A DNA stretch of 64,000 nt from Bacillus_BA fengqiuensis. Lineage in GTDB: Bacteria > Bacillota > Bacilli > Bacillales > Bacillaceae_H. A program made the translations under genes and the position numbers. Shown here piece by piece: positions 43,419 to 51,076 of the stretch (position 1 is the stretch's first letter; every line of letters begins with the position of its first letter). The stretch lies in the NCBI GenBank assembly GCA_030813035.1, contig JAUSTV010000006.1; one strand, written 5' to 3'. Under the pieces are notes generated by a model. That model was not told the origin of the DNA and did not search any database. It was given only the letters and a program-made list of their open reading frames with translations.

Positions 43419-44561
43419 ATGATGAATTCAAAGTATGCACCGTTGTTTGAATCATTTACCTTTTCGAAAGGAATCGAGTTAAAAAATCGTATCGTGATGG
43501 CACCTATGACGAATTTCTCGTCCAATCCGGACGGTACTGTTTCGGATGAGGAGGTTCAATACTATGTTCGCCGCTCAAAAGGAGCGGGTATGGTCATTAC
43601 GGCTTGTACATATGTAACAGCCAACGGCAAAGGATTTCATGGTGAATTCGGCGGAGACAGCGATGACATGATTCCGAGCTTGCGACGATTAGCGACAGCC
43701 ATTAAAGAACAGGGAGCAAAAGCCATCTTGCAAATGTTCCATGGCGGACGCATGTGCCCGCCGGAATTAGTGCCAAACGGGGAGCTTGTCAGTGCGAGTG
43801 CGGTTCCTGCTGAACAAGGAGCACCACCATCTGCTAAAGGAGTCATACCGAGAGCCTTAAGTGGTTCTGAGGTAGAGGCTATTATACGTGATTTTGGTGA
43901 AACGACTCGCCGCGCCATTGAAGCAGGATTTGATGGGGTAGAGATTCACGGTGCCAATGGCTATCTCATTCAACAATTCTTTTCTCCCCACTCCAATCGT
44001 CGTGAAGATCAGTGGGGAGGAAGTCTGGAAAAACGCATGGCTTTTCCGTTGTCCGTTGTTGATGAAGTGAAAAAAGTGGTCGCTGATCATGCGAAAGAAC
44101 CATTTATCGTCGGATATAGATTTTCGCCGGAAGAACCCGAAACACCAGGAATCACAATGGCAGACACATTAGCGTTAGTCGAAGCGCTGGCAGATAAAAA
44201 TCTTGATTATCTCCACGCTTCACTGATGGATTTCTGGTCCACACCTAGACGAGGAGCAGACGATACACGCCCGCGCATAGAGCTCATTCAAGAGCAAGCT
44301 GGCGACCGGGTTCCGGTAATCGGGGTAGGGTCCATCTATACAGCGGATGATGCTTTAAAAGCGTTAGAAAGCGGAGTTCCATTGATTGCATTAGGGCGTG
44401 AACTCATTATCGATCCGGACTGGGTAGAGAAAGTGGAACAAGGACAAGAGTCTGAAATCGTAACAAAATTAAACAAGGATCATCAACAGCAACTTGTCAT
44501 TCCGGACCCGCTCTGGCAAGCGATCGTTAATACACCGGGATGGTTTCCGGGTGTTGACTAA
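43419..44561 (+). CDS. Old Yellow Enzyme-family NADH:flavin oxidoreductase
   Basis: A 380-residue FMN-dependent TIM-barrel oxidoreductase. Family motifs: KNRIVMAPMTNFSSNPDG near the N-terminus, QMFHGGR near residue 110, the FDGVEIHGANGYLIQQFFSP stretch near 170-190 and GSIYTADDA near 307. The HGANGYL His/Asn pair binds the substrate oxygen. Likely a nicotinamide-dependent enone or similar reductase. GGGGAGG (43403-43409) supports ATG 43419; it follows the HesB-like gene by 22 bases and is probably in one operon with it. Confidence 0.92.
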   Translation: MMNSKYAPLFESFTFSKGIELKNRIVMAPMTNFSSNPDGTVSDEEVQYYVRRSKGAGMVITACTYVTANGKGFHGEFGGDSDDMIPSLRRLATAIKEQGAKAILQMFHGGRMCPPELVPNGELVSASAVPAEQGAPPSAKGVIPRALSGSEVEAIIRDFGETTRRAIEAGFDGVEIHGANGYLIQQFFSPHSNRREDQWGGSLEKRMAFPLSVVDEVKKVVADHAKEPFIVGYRFSPEEPETPGITMADTLALVEALADKNLDYLHASLMDFWSTPRRGADDTRPRIELIQEQAGDRVPVIGVGSIYTADDALKALESGVPLIALGRELIIDPDWVEKVEQGQESEIVTKLNKDHQQQLVIPDPLWQAIVNTPGWFPGVD

Positions 44562-44589
44562 CATTTATCTCAAATCAGCATCAACTTGG

Positions 44590-44622
44590 CCCTTGCTCTT
44601 ATGGAGCAGGGTCTTTTTTGTA
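44590..44622 (+). terminator. Terminator
   Basis: GGCCCTTGCTC and GAGCAGGGTC pair over a 5-base loop, then T6. Confidence 0.88.
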
Positions 44623-44860
44623 TTAAGTTCTCGACCTGTTCAAGTATAAGGGATTATCTAAAGTGCTCTTTCTGTTGAACAAAGTCTCGCATGATAAATT
44701 AAGACAAGTTTTATTTATGAAAGGAATATATTAAAGAGAATGCAGCAAAAGTAAGGAATTCAGTGAAGGGTGCTTTCAATAAAATCATTTTTATAATTGA
44801 TTTGAGATTTAGGGGACAGCCTTATCTTATTTAGTGTTAGATGAGGGGGGAGGGGGCTAT

Positions 44861-45478
44861 ATGTACAGTGAACGTCTTAGATATATCAATCAGAGCAGGT
44901 CAGCAGAAATGTCTTTTTATAAGAGAATGTTCTTTGTTTTGTTCGGCGCCCTGCTTGTAGCGATTTCCTTGGAGTTATTTTTGATAAAGAACCATGTGAT
45001 CGACGGTGGCATTGTTGGAATGAGCATCGTTATTTCTCATATTACCAGGCTTGAAGTGGGGTATGTGCTTTTGATATTGAATACGCCTTTTTTGTTGATA
45101 GGATATCGGTATTTAGGGAGAAACTTTGTATTTTTAAGTCTATTTGCCATTTTTACGCTGGCAATGGGAACATTTATACTAGAACCTATTCCAGCCTTAA
45201 CGAAGAATCCATTTGTAGTTGTTGTCCTTGGAGGAATTATTTTAGGAATGGGCGTTGGCATCATTATTCGTTGCGGCGGTTCATTAGATGGAACGGAGAT
45301 CGTGGCGATTTTATTAAACAAACGAAGCCGGTTTTCAATTGGGCAATATGTGATGTTTTTTAATGTTTTCATTTTGGGGAGTGCGTTTTTCGTATTTGGC
45401 ATTTATGAAACGATTTATTCGTTGTCTACATATCTTGTTGTGTATAATACCATGGATTTAATAATGAAAAATCGTTAA
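44861..45478 (+). CDS. YitT-family membrane protein lacking the C-terminal domain
   Basis: A 205-residue membrane protein with five to six helices of the YitT/DUF161 type; VAISLELFLIKNHVIDGGIVG, GVGIIIRCGGSLDGTEI and SRFSIGQYVM are family marks. Typical YitT proteins have about 280 residues with a cytoplasmic DUF2179 domain after TMDLIM; here the frame stops there (MKNR, then TAA), and no continuation of that domain is readable in the other frames downstream. ATG 44861 follows an unusually G-rich site (GGGGGGAGGGGG). Function of the family is unknown. Confidence 0.85.
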   Translation: MYSERLRYINQSRSAEMSFYKRMFFVLFGALLVAISLELFLIKNHVIDGGIVGMSIVISHITRLEVGYVLLILNTPFLLIGYRYLGRNFVFLSLFAIFTLAMGTFILEPIPALTKNPFVVVVLGGIILGMGVGIIIRCGGSLDGTEIVAILLNKRSRFSIGQYVMFFNVFILGSAFFVFGIYETIYSLSTYLVVYNTMDLIMKNR

Positions 45479-45574
45479 CATTTGTGGCAGATTGATATTC
45501 ATTTTGTTTTATTCGGGCGAACCTTCTTATTTCAGTCAAAACACTGGGATAAGAGGGTTTGTCTTTTTGTGTTT

Positions 45575-45665
45575 ATAGTTAGGGTGGGAGGGGGCCATTA
45601 TTTTCCCGCTCTAATGGGGCCCGAAGCTTCACGGGTTAAAGATCTTAATAATCCGTGTCCCTCCT
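45575..45665. repeat. Hairpin-rich intergenic segment
   Basis: CCATTA/TAATGG within GGGGGCCATTA and TAATGGGGCCC, and CACGGGTT/AATCCGTG, form two successive hairpins without T runs. No riboswitch class is recognised. The rest of the gap between the YitT gene and the amt TnrA site is empty. Confidence 0.35.
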
Positions 45666-45679
45666 TTTAGGTGCCTATA

Positions 45680-45696
45680 TGTAAGAAATTCTAACA
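45680..45696 (+). promoter_or_regulatory. TnrA box upstream of amt
   Basis: TGTAAGAAATTCTAACA is a perfect match to the TnrA/GlnR consensus TGTNANAWWWTNTNACA. Confidence 0.85.
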
Positions 45697-45770
45697 TTAA
45701 TTTATCAGAAATTTTAAAAAATGTATTGAAATTTGAAAAACATACGCTAAAATAAGAAGTAACAAATAAA

Positions 45771-45787
45771 TGTTATATTTCCTAACA
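45771..45787 (+). promoter_or_regulatory. Second TnrA/GlnR box before amt
   Basis: TGTTATATTTCCTAACA matches the same consensus with one mismatch. Between the two boxes lie TTGAAA (45726-45731) and TAAAAT (45748-45753), 16 bases apart, a possible promoter that would place this site just past the transcription start. Confidence 0.65.
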
Positions 45788-45833
45788 TTGAAAGTTAGGT
45801 TATAAGACAAGAGAGTTCGAAGGGGGAAAGATG

Positions 45834-47102
45834 ATGGATCCAATTTATTTAATGAATAGTCTGTGGGTCATGTTAGGTGCAATTTTAGTTATCTTTATGT
45901 TAGGTGGATTTATCTTACTCGAAGCTGGTTCTACTCGAATGAAAAACGCCGGGCATATTGCGGGTAAAACGATTTTTACATTCGGTTTAGCGTCGTTGGT
46001 ATTCTGGGCAGTCGGGTTTGGATTTATCTTTGGTGATAATGCAAACTTCCTGGTTGGGCTTTCACATTTCTTTTATTCAGGATATGAACTTGAAGGTATG
46101 AGCCTTTCTTCATCCGTTTTCTTTATATTCCAACTTGCATTTGCGGGCATCGCCATAACAATCGCTCTTGGCGGTTTTGCAGAACGAGCTAAATTATCTG
46201 TCTACTTGGTCTTTACGATCTTATTCTCTGCATTGGTATATCCGGTTGTTGCACACTGGATCTGGGGAGGCGGCTGGTTAGCCGAGCATGGGAAACAAGA
46301 CTTTGCAGGCTCAACGGTTGTTCATTTAACCGGTGCGATGGCTGCCTTAGCGGCTACCATCTTGCTTAAACCTCGTATTGGCAAGTATAACAAAGATGGT
46401 TCAGCGAATAACATTTACGGTCATAACCAAGTGTATACGGCATTGGGAGTTCTAATTTTATGGGTCGGCTGGTTTGGGTTTAATGCCGGCAGTACGGTAT
46501 CTGTCGATAATGGATTTTTCGGATTTGTCGCTTTGAATACAAATCTCGCTGCTGGAGCCGGCGCAGTAGCTGCACTTATTATTTCTTGGATGGTATTAGG
46601 TAAATCGGATGTTCCAACGATGTTGAATGGAGCATTGGCCGGTCTCGTTGCGATCACGGCATCTTGTGCATTCGTTGATACATGGGCGGCGGTTGTGATA
46701 GGATTTGTTGCTGGTATTCTCGTATTCTATAGTGTGAGATTTTTTGAAAAAAGAAAAATTGATGATCCAATCTTCGCCTTATCCGTTCACGGAGCCGCAG
46801 GTGTTTGGGGTACGCTATCAACTGGTTTCTTTGCAACACCGGAACTTGCAACGGTTGGTTTGCCCGGTTTATTCTACGGAGGAGGATTCACACAGCTGGG
46901 AGTGCAGTTTATGGGAGTGGCCGTTTCCGGTGCTTATGCATTCGTCGTGTCATTCATCATCTTAGCTGTCGCGAAAAAAGTCATGAACGGACTTCGTGTA
47001 TCAGAAGAGGAAGAAATCATGGGATTGGATATAAGTGAACACGGCAGTTACGGATACCCGGAAGCGTTTGTAGCGAAAGAAGATAATAAGCTTAGTTCAT
47101 AA
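45834..47102 (+). CDS. amt: Ammonium transporter (Amt/NrgA)
   Basis: A trimeric ammonium channel of the cytoplasmic membrane, about 422 residues with 11 helices. Conserved features: GGFILLEAGSTRMKN near the start, the phenylalanine-gate region FQLAFAGIAITIALGGFAER, WGGGWL, the first pore His in VVHLTGA and the second in SVHGAAGVWGTLSTG. Start may be ATG 45831 or the adjacent ATG 45834; GAAGGGGG lies just before. No glnK/nrgB gene follows, unlike in B. subtilis, where nrgA and nrgB are paired. TnrA boxes upstream point to induction under nitrogen limitation. Confidence 0.95.
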   Translation: MDPIYLMNSLWVMLGAILVIFMLGGFILLEAGSTRMKNAGHIAGKTIFTFGLASLVFWAVGFGFIFGDNANFLVGLSHFFYSGYELEGMSLSSSVFFIFQLAFAGIAITIALGGFAERAKLSVYLVFTILFSALVYPVVAHWIWGGGWLAEHGKQDFAGSTVVHLTGAMAALAATILLKPRIGKYNKDGSANNIYGHNQVYTALGVLILWVGWFGFNAGSTVSVDNGFFGFVALNTNLAAGAGAVAALIISWMVLGKSDVPTMLNGALAGLVAITASCAFVDTWAAVVIGFVAGILVFYSVRFFEKRKIDDPIFALSVHGAAGVWGTLSTGFFATPELATVGLPGLFYGGGFTQLGVQFMGVAVSGAYAFVVSFIILAVAKKVMNGLRVSEEEEIMGLDISEHGSYGYPEAFVAKEDNKLSS

Positions 47103-47106
47103 GCGG

Positions 47107-47135
47107 AGGCCTCTGAAAGGGGGCTTTTGCTTTTT
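47107..47135 (+). terminator. Terminator after amt
   Basis: GCCTCT and AGGGGGC pair with G-T pairs over a short loop, followed by TTTTGCTTTTTT. Confidence 0.6.
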
Positions 47136-47140
47136 TAGAG

Positions 47141-47266
47141 ATGTCCAGCTCCAGCGCCTAGCTCGTGAAGGGGATAGGGGTTGGCTTAAAGGGCGCTTTT
47201 TTCCCTTATGAGGGCAATCGTCTTTTCTGTAACGAGCTGACCAAGGCGCTTGCGCTTTTCTTAAGT
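47141..47266. repeat. Dispersed Bacillaceae intergenic repeat
   Basis: The ends GTCCAGCTCCAGCGCCTAGC and CAAGGCGCTTGCGCTTTTCT, with inner CTCGT/ACGAG inverted copies, resemble a palindromic repeat I know from intergenic regions of Bacillus and Geobacillus chromosomes. It may form a large RNA structure before the DUF294 gene. Confidence 0.55.
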
Positions 47267-47281
47267 AAAGGAAGTGTTGGT

Positions 47282-48259
47282 ATGTGTAATGATTGCCCAT
47301 CTTACGAGTCCATTAAAAAGTGGAAGGATGAACATATTTCGAGATATCAATCAAATACGCATTTGTTGAATCAGTTTCATGACACGGTCATGAAGAAAGT
47401 TTTCGATTTATCCATTGTTAGGCTGAAGAAGGGGAATCCTCCCAGTAAGTATTCCTGGTTTATCACGGGAAGCGGGGGGAGATTTGAACAAGGGCTTATT
47501 AGCGACCAAGATCATGGGATTGTTTTCGAAGGAACGGCTAATGAGACGGAAGAATACTTCCGAGCGATGGGCGAAGAGCTTTCTTATGGATTAAATATCG
47601 TCGGCTATCCATTTTGCGAAGGGAATGTGATGAGTTCCAACCCTCTTTGGTGTCAATCACTGGAGGGGTGGGAAAATCAGCTGTTGAAATGGATGAAAGA
47701 AGAAAGTTGGGAATCGATCCGTTATTTGCAAATTTTTTACGATGCCAGGAGTGTAAAAGGAGAGGAGCGATTGGTATCTCGGCTCAAATCCTTTATTCAT
47801 GATTTTCAGAAGGAGCACCCGGCATTGTTGAAACGTTTTATGGAAAATGTCATGCACCTGAAAAAGGCGATTGGCCCTCTTGGTCAAATCCTTGTAGAGG
47901 ACAAAGGAGTTCATGAAGGATCAATTGATTTGAAGCATGCTGCTTTTCTTCCATACGTAAATGCCATTCGGCTTCTTGCCATCAAAGAGGGGATTGTGGA
48001 GACATCGACCCTCGACCGCATGGACCGTTTAATGGCAAAAGGGTACGAAATGGAGTTGATGAACTATAAATCCAACTTCGTGGCGTTGTTAGACTATCGG
48101 GTCTCGCTGTTCAGTCAGGTGAAAACATATGATGATACACACTACTTAAATATTAAAAATTTAAGCAAGGTTGAAAAAAGAGAGATTAAGCAAATTTTAA
48201 AAGATGGAAAAAAGCTTCATCAATATGTTCAGGGAATGATTGAAAAGGGTGTTAGCTAA
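47282..48259 (+). CDS. DUF294 (GlnD-like) nucleotidyltransferase
   Basis: A 325-residue protein of the polymerase-beta-type nucleotidyltransferase superfamily. The signature GSGGRFEQGLISDQDHGI (about residues 64-81) has the GS motif and two-acid D-x-D pattern of GlnD and DUF294 enzymes; the C-terminal half (from about 185) is the helical DUF294_C region. GlnD uridylylates PII proteins in proteobacteria; what this enzyme modifies is unknown. In full-length relatives CBS domains precede, absent here. AAAGGAAG supports ATG 47282. Its stop overlaps the start of the exonuclease gene by one base (TAATG), so both are translated together. Confidence 0.85.
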   Translation: MCNDCPSYESIKKWKDEHISRYQSNTHLLNQFHDTVMKKVFDLSIVRLKKGNPPSKYSWFITGSGGRFEQGLISDQDHGIVFEGTANETEEYFRAMGEELSYGLNIVGYPFCEGNVMSSNPLWCQSLEGWENQLLKWMKEESWESIRYLQIFYDARSVKGEERLVSRLKSFIHDFQKEHPALLKRFMENVMHLKKAIGPLGQILVEDKGVHEGSIDLKHAAFLPYVNAIRLLAIKEGIVETSTLDRMDRLMAKGYEMELMNYKSNFVALLDYRVSLFSQVKTYDDTHYLNIKNLSKVEKREIKQILKDGKKLHQYVQGMIEKGVS

Positions 48260-48987
48260 TGGCTTTTGAACCGCTTATCCAATTTATGAGAGGACTTTCA
48301 GGAAAGGTTAATTCGGGTATATTTGGGGGAGTGCCAGGACAAAACATGCAGCAAATGGCTTTTTTGCGTCAAATGCAAAAAGAAATAAACGGGGAAGATG
48401 TGATGGAAATCCCGCTGCATAGGTTAAATGTCGTCGTTTTTGATATTGAAACGACCGGATTTTTTCCCGATCAAGGAGATGAAATTATTTCAATCGGGGC
48501 AATTAAGGTTTGTGGAGGAGAGATTCAAGAGAATGAGGCCTTTTATTCCCTTGTTCGGTTTGAGCATACACTTTCTCCTGAAATAGAGGAGTTGACAGGA
48601 ATCTCAAACCTTGAATTGAAAGATGCCCCGCCGCTTTCTGAAGTGCTGGTTCGATTTTTTGATTATGCGAGAGGGTTTACGCTCGTTGCCCACCATGCGA
48701 ATCATGAAAGAGGGTTTTTGCAGCACGCAAGCTGGAAGCTTTTCCGTACTTCGTTTAAGCCTCGGATCGTCGACACATCATTTCTCTATCGAATTGCTGA
48801 ACCTGATATGAAGTTTGTGAGATTAGAAGATTTTTGTGAACATAATGGAATCCCTATAAAAGATCGGCATCATGCGCTGGGGGATGCGGTTTTGACCGCA
48901 AAGTTATGGTGTCTCTATATAAACAAAGTTCAGGAATTAGGATGTAAAACATTGAGTGATATATATGAAAGGCTGGCGAAGCTTTAA
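48259..48987 (+). CDS. DnaQ-type 3'-5' exonuclease
   Basis: A 242-residue exonuclease of the DEDDh group. After an N-terminal arm of about 55 residues, the catalytic acids lie in VVFDIETTGFFPDQ, in LTGISN, in AHHANHERGFL and in DRHHALGDAVLTAKLW (His and last Asp). It is coupled translationally to the DUF294 nucleotidyltransferase. The same pair, often next to an acetate-type solute:sodium symporter, is known in proteobacteria; here a symporter of that class lies about 7 kb away. Substrate unknown; small RNA or nucleotide adducts are possible. Confidence 0.88.
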   Translation: MAFEPLIQFMRGLSGKVNSGIFGGVPGQNMQQMAFLRQMQKEINGEDVMEIPLHRLNVVVFDIETTGFFPDQGDEIISIGAIKVCGGEIQENEAFYSLVRFEHTLSPEIEELTGISNLELKDAPPLSEVLVRFFDYARGFTLVAHHANHERGFLQHASWKLFRTSFKPRIVDTSFLYRIAEPDMKFVRLEDFCEHNGIPIKDRHHALGDAVLTAKLWCLYINKVQELGCKTLSDIYERLAKL

Positions 48988-49020
48988 GTTGTTAAAAATT
49001 TCATGCAGAGGTGAGAAGTT

Positions 49021-49377
49021 GTGTTGGAGAATAAGTCTTCCTATCTTGATAAGAAAGTTATGACAATGGGAATTGTGAAAGAATTGACAGGTTTATCCGA
49101 AAGGCAAGTCAGATATTATGAAGAGAGAAAACTCATTTTTCCGGAACGTACATCTTCAGGCATTCGTAAGTATTCTTTTTCGGATATTGAACGATTGATG
49201 GACATTGCTGAAAAAATAGAAGATGGTGTCCAAACACATGATATTCGCAGAGAATTCGTAAAACGTGAAAAACAAATAGAAGAAGCTAAGTCAAAGAAAA
49301 AAATGATCCAAGGGCAATTGAATGCTCACTTTCACCGTAATGATTTATCCCTCTCTAACGGGAGGTATCCTTACTGA
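49021..49377 (+). CDS. tnrA: Global nitrogen regulator TnrA (MerR family)
   Basis: A 118-residue MerR-type regulator. The DNA-binding part GIVKELTGLSERQVRYYEER and the wing IRKYSFSDIERLMDIAEKIEDGVQT are close to B. subtilis TnrA; the C-terminal GQLNAHF segment, used by TnrA for binding glutamine synthetase, is retained, which separates it from GlnR. In nitrogen limitation TnrA activates nas, amt and other genes. GTG 49021 follows AGAGGTGA by 7 bases. Its place inside the nitrogen island beside nasA fits. Confidence 0.92.
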   Translation: MLENKSSYLDKKVMTMGIVKELTGLSERQVRYYEERKLIFPERTSSGIRKYSFSDIERLMDIAEKIEDGVQTHDIRREFVKREKQIEEAKSKKKMIQGQLNAHFHRNDLSLSNGRYPY

Positions 49378-49441
49378 TTGGGGAGGTTCGCTTTATTGTG
49401 CATTGGCGGACGAATTTACTTTATGCCTATTAACATTTGAA

Positions 49442-49498
49442 ATGCGGACTTTCGTCTTCGCTATTTTACTAGAGAAGATGAAAGTCCGTTTTTTTTTG
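49442..49498. terminator. Bidirectional terminator
   Basis: CGGACTTTCGTCTTC pairs with GAAGATGAAAGTCCG, followed by T9. It separates convergent tnrA and nasA. Confidence 0.9.
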
Positions 49499-49519
49499 GT
49501 GGGTCTGGGTCTAGGTCTG

Positions 49520-50725
49520 TCACATTTTAATAGAAGCTTCTTTCGACGACCAAGTTTTCCGCCATGAAATTTGTGCAATCATCAATACTAAAAGTGCAGC
49601 CATTCCGATTCCTGCATAAACCATAAAACCTGTAGCGTAGGTTCCTGTCATTTGTTTAAGTGTTCCGAGGATATTCGGTACAAAAAATCCACCGACACCG
49701 CCGGCAGCGCCGACAATACCTGTAATCATTCCAATTTCTTTTTGGAATCGCTGTGGAACTAATTGGAAGACTGCTCCATTCCCCATGCCAAGGCACATCA
49801 TGCCGATGAATAATAAGATTGTCACAAACGTTAAGGATGGAAGTTGGCTTACACCAAACATGCTTAGGGCTACCCCGATAAATAAGAAAGTGAGTAGGCG
49901 AACGCCGCCGATTTTATCGGCAATGAATCCGCCAACCGGGCGGAAAAAGCTTCCTGCCGCCACGCAGAGTGTGACGAAATCACCTGCTCTTACTTTTGAT
50001 AAATCATATTGATCGACAAAAAAGATACTTAAAAAGCTGGCTAAACCAACAAATCCGCCGAATGTGACACTATAAAGCAAGCAGAAATACCATGTATCCT
50101 TTAGTTTAAAGACATTGAAGTATTCAATAATCGGTTTTGCCGGAGGCTGTGAAGGTGCATCTTTTGCAATAAGGACATAAATAATAAAAACAATTAAAAG
50201 AGGAATAAGGGCTAATCCCATCACACCATGCCAGCCAACATGCTCGGCAAGACGTGGTCCAAATAAAGTAGCAAATAACGTTCCGCTGTTACCTGCACCT
50301 GCGATTCCCATCGCTAATCCTTGTAAATGCGGCGGATACCAGCGGCTCGCCATCGGTAATGCTGCAGCGAAGCTTGCGCCTGCTACGCCAAGCAAGATTG
50401 CAATGAAGTAAAGTTCCGTTAATGTCTGTCCGAATAACCATCCCCATGCAAGTGGGACCATTGTGACAATCATACCGCCCATTGCTGTTTTTCGAGGTCC
50501 GATCCGGTCAGTTAAGACGCCGAGGACGAGACGGAAGAATGAGCCGCCGAGAATAGGAACGGCAACAATAAGGCCCTTTTCAGCGGGTGAAAGACCGAAA
50601 TCTTTTGTGATATATACCCCGAGGGCCCCTAATAAGACCCAAATCATAAAACTAACATCGAAATATAGAAATGATGCGAACAATGACGGTGCGTGACCGC
50701 TTTTCTTGAGATCTGCTAACTTCAT
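49520..50725 (-). CDS. nasA: Nitrate transporter NasA (NarK/NNP family, MFS)
   Basis: Imports nitrate for assimilation. A 401-residue major facilitator protein with 12 helices, the same length as B. subtilis NasA. Nitrate-signature regions are AGAGNSGTLFATLFGPRLAE near residue 140-160 and the related MGNGAVFQLVPQRF/GGVGGFFVPNILG in the second half; the RIGPRK loop after helix 2 is typical of MFS proteins. AAGGAGTGAC precedes ATG 50725 on the reverse strand. A TnrA box lies between this gene and the divergent nasB. Confidence 0.94.
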   Translation of the reverse strand: MKLADLKKSGHAPSLFASFLYFDVSFMIWVLLGALGVYITKDFGLSPAEKGLIVAVPILGGSFFRLVLGVLTDRIGPRKTAMGGMIVTMVPLAWGWLFGQTLTELYFIAILLGVAGASFAAALPMASRWYPPHLQGLAMGIAGAGNSGTLFATLFGPRLAEHVGWHGVMGLALIPLLIVFIIYVLIAKDAPSQPPAKPIIEYFNVFKLKDTWYFCLLYSVTFGGFVGLASFLSIFFVDQYDLSKVRAGDFVTLCVAAGSFFRPVGGFIADKIGGVRLLTFLFIGVALSMFGVSQLPSLTFVTILLFIGMMCLGMGNGAVFQLVPQRFQKEIGMITGIVGAAGGVGGFFVPNILGTLKQMTGTYATGFMVYAGIGMAALLVLMIAQISWRKTWSSKEASIKM

Positions 50726-50970
50726 AATGTGTCACTCCTTCTTAATAAATGAATTTCTGCTAGTTGGCTAGTGTACTCGCGAGCGATTTTATTTTTTCTT
50801 TTATTACCAGCCGATCGTATGATTTTTTGAAAAGATTACTTTTCCTACTAATACTAAAAATGAAAAAAGACCGATATTTTTTTTCATCACCATACCTCCC
50901 TAGTTGTAAGGTTTTTGTTTTCTTTCCTGGTTTAAGAATAGTCTGTTGGCTTCTGCTTTGTCACAAATGA

Positions 50971-50987
50971 TGTAAGAAAACATAACA
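50971..50987. promoter_or_regulatory. TnrA box between nasA and nasB
   Basis: TGTAAGAAAACATAACA matches TGTNANAWWWTNTNACA with one mismatch. Its centre is about 48 bases before a likely nasB start point set by TATGGA (51013-51018), the distance known for TnrA activation. The rest of the 350-base divergent region shows no gene. Confidence 0.75.
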
Positions 50988-51076
50988 TGATTAATTTTTT
51001 CAGATGAGTTTTATGGAATAATCAACGTATACACGGTATTGGTTATCATTTTTCACAATCGGCTGGAGGTTTTAGA

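Noticed and set aside
45575..45665. T-box or other riboswitch before amt
   Set aside because: Hairpins are present but no T-box sequence or known aptamer core is found.
45482..45670. Open frame of 62 codons after the YitT gene
   Set aside because: Considered as a shifted remainder of the YitT protein, but it does not resemble DUF2179 and runs through hairpin-forming sequence.
50764..50970. Frame between nasA and nasB
   Set aside because: Phe/Leu-rich reading of A+T-rich control DNA; no supported start.
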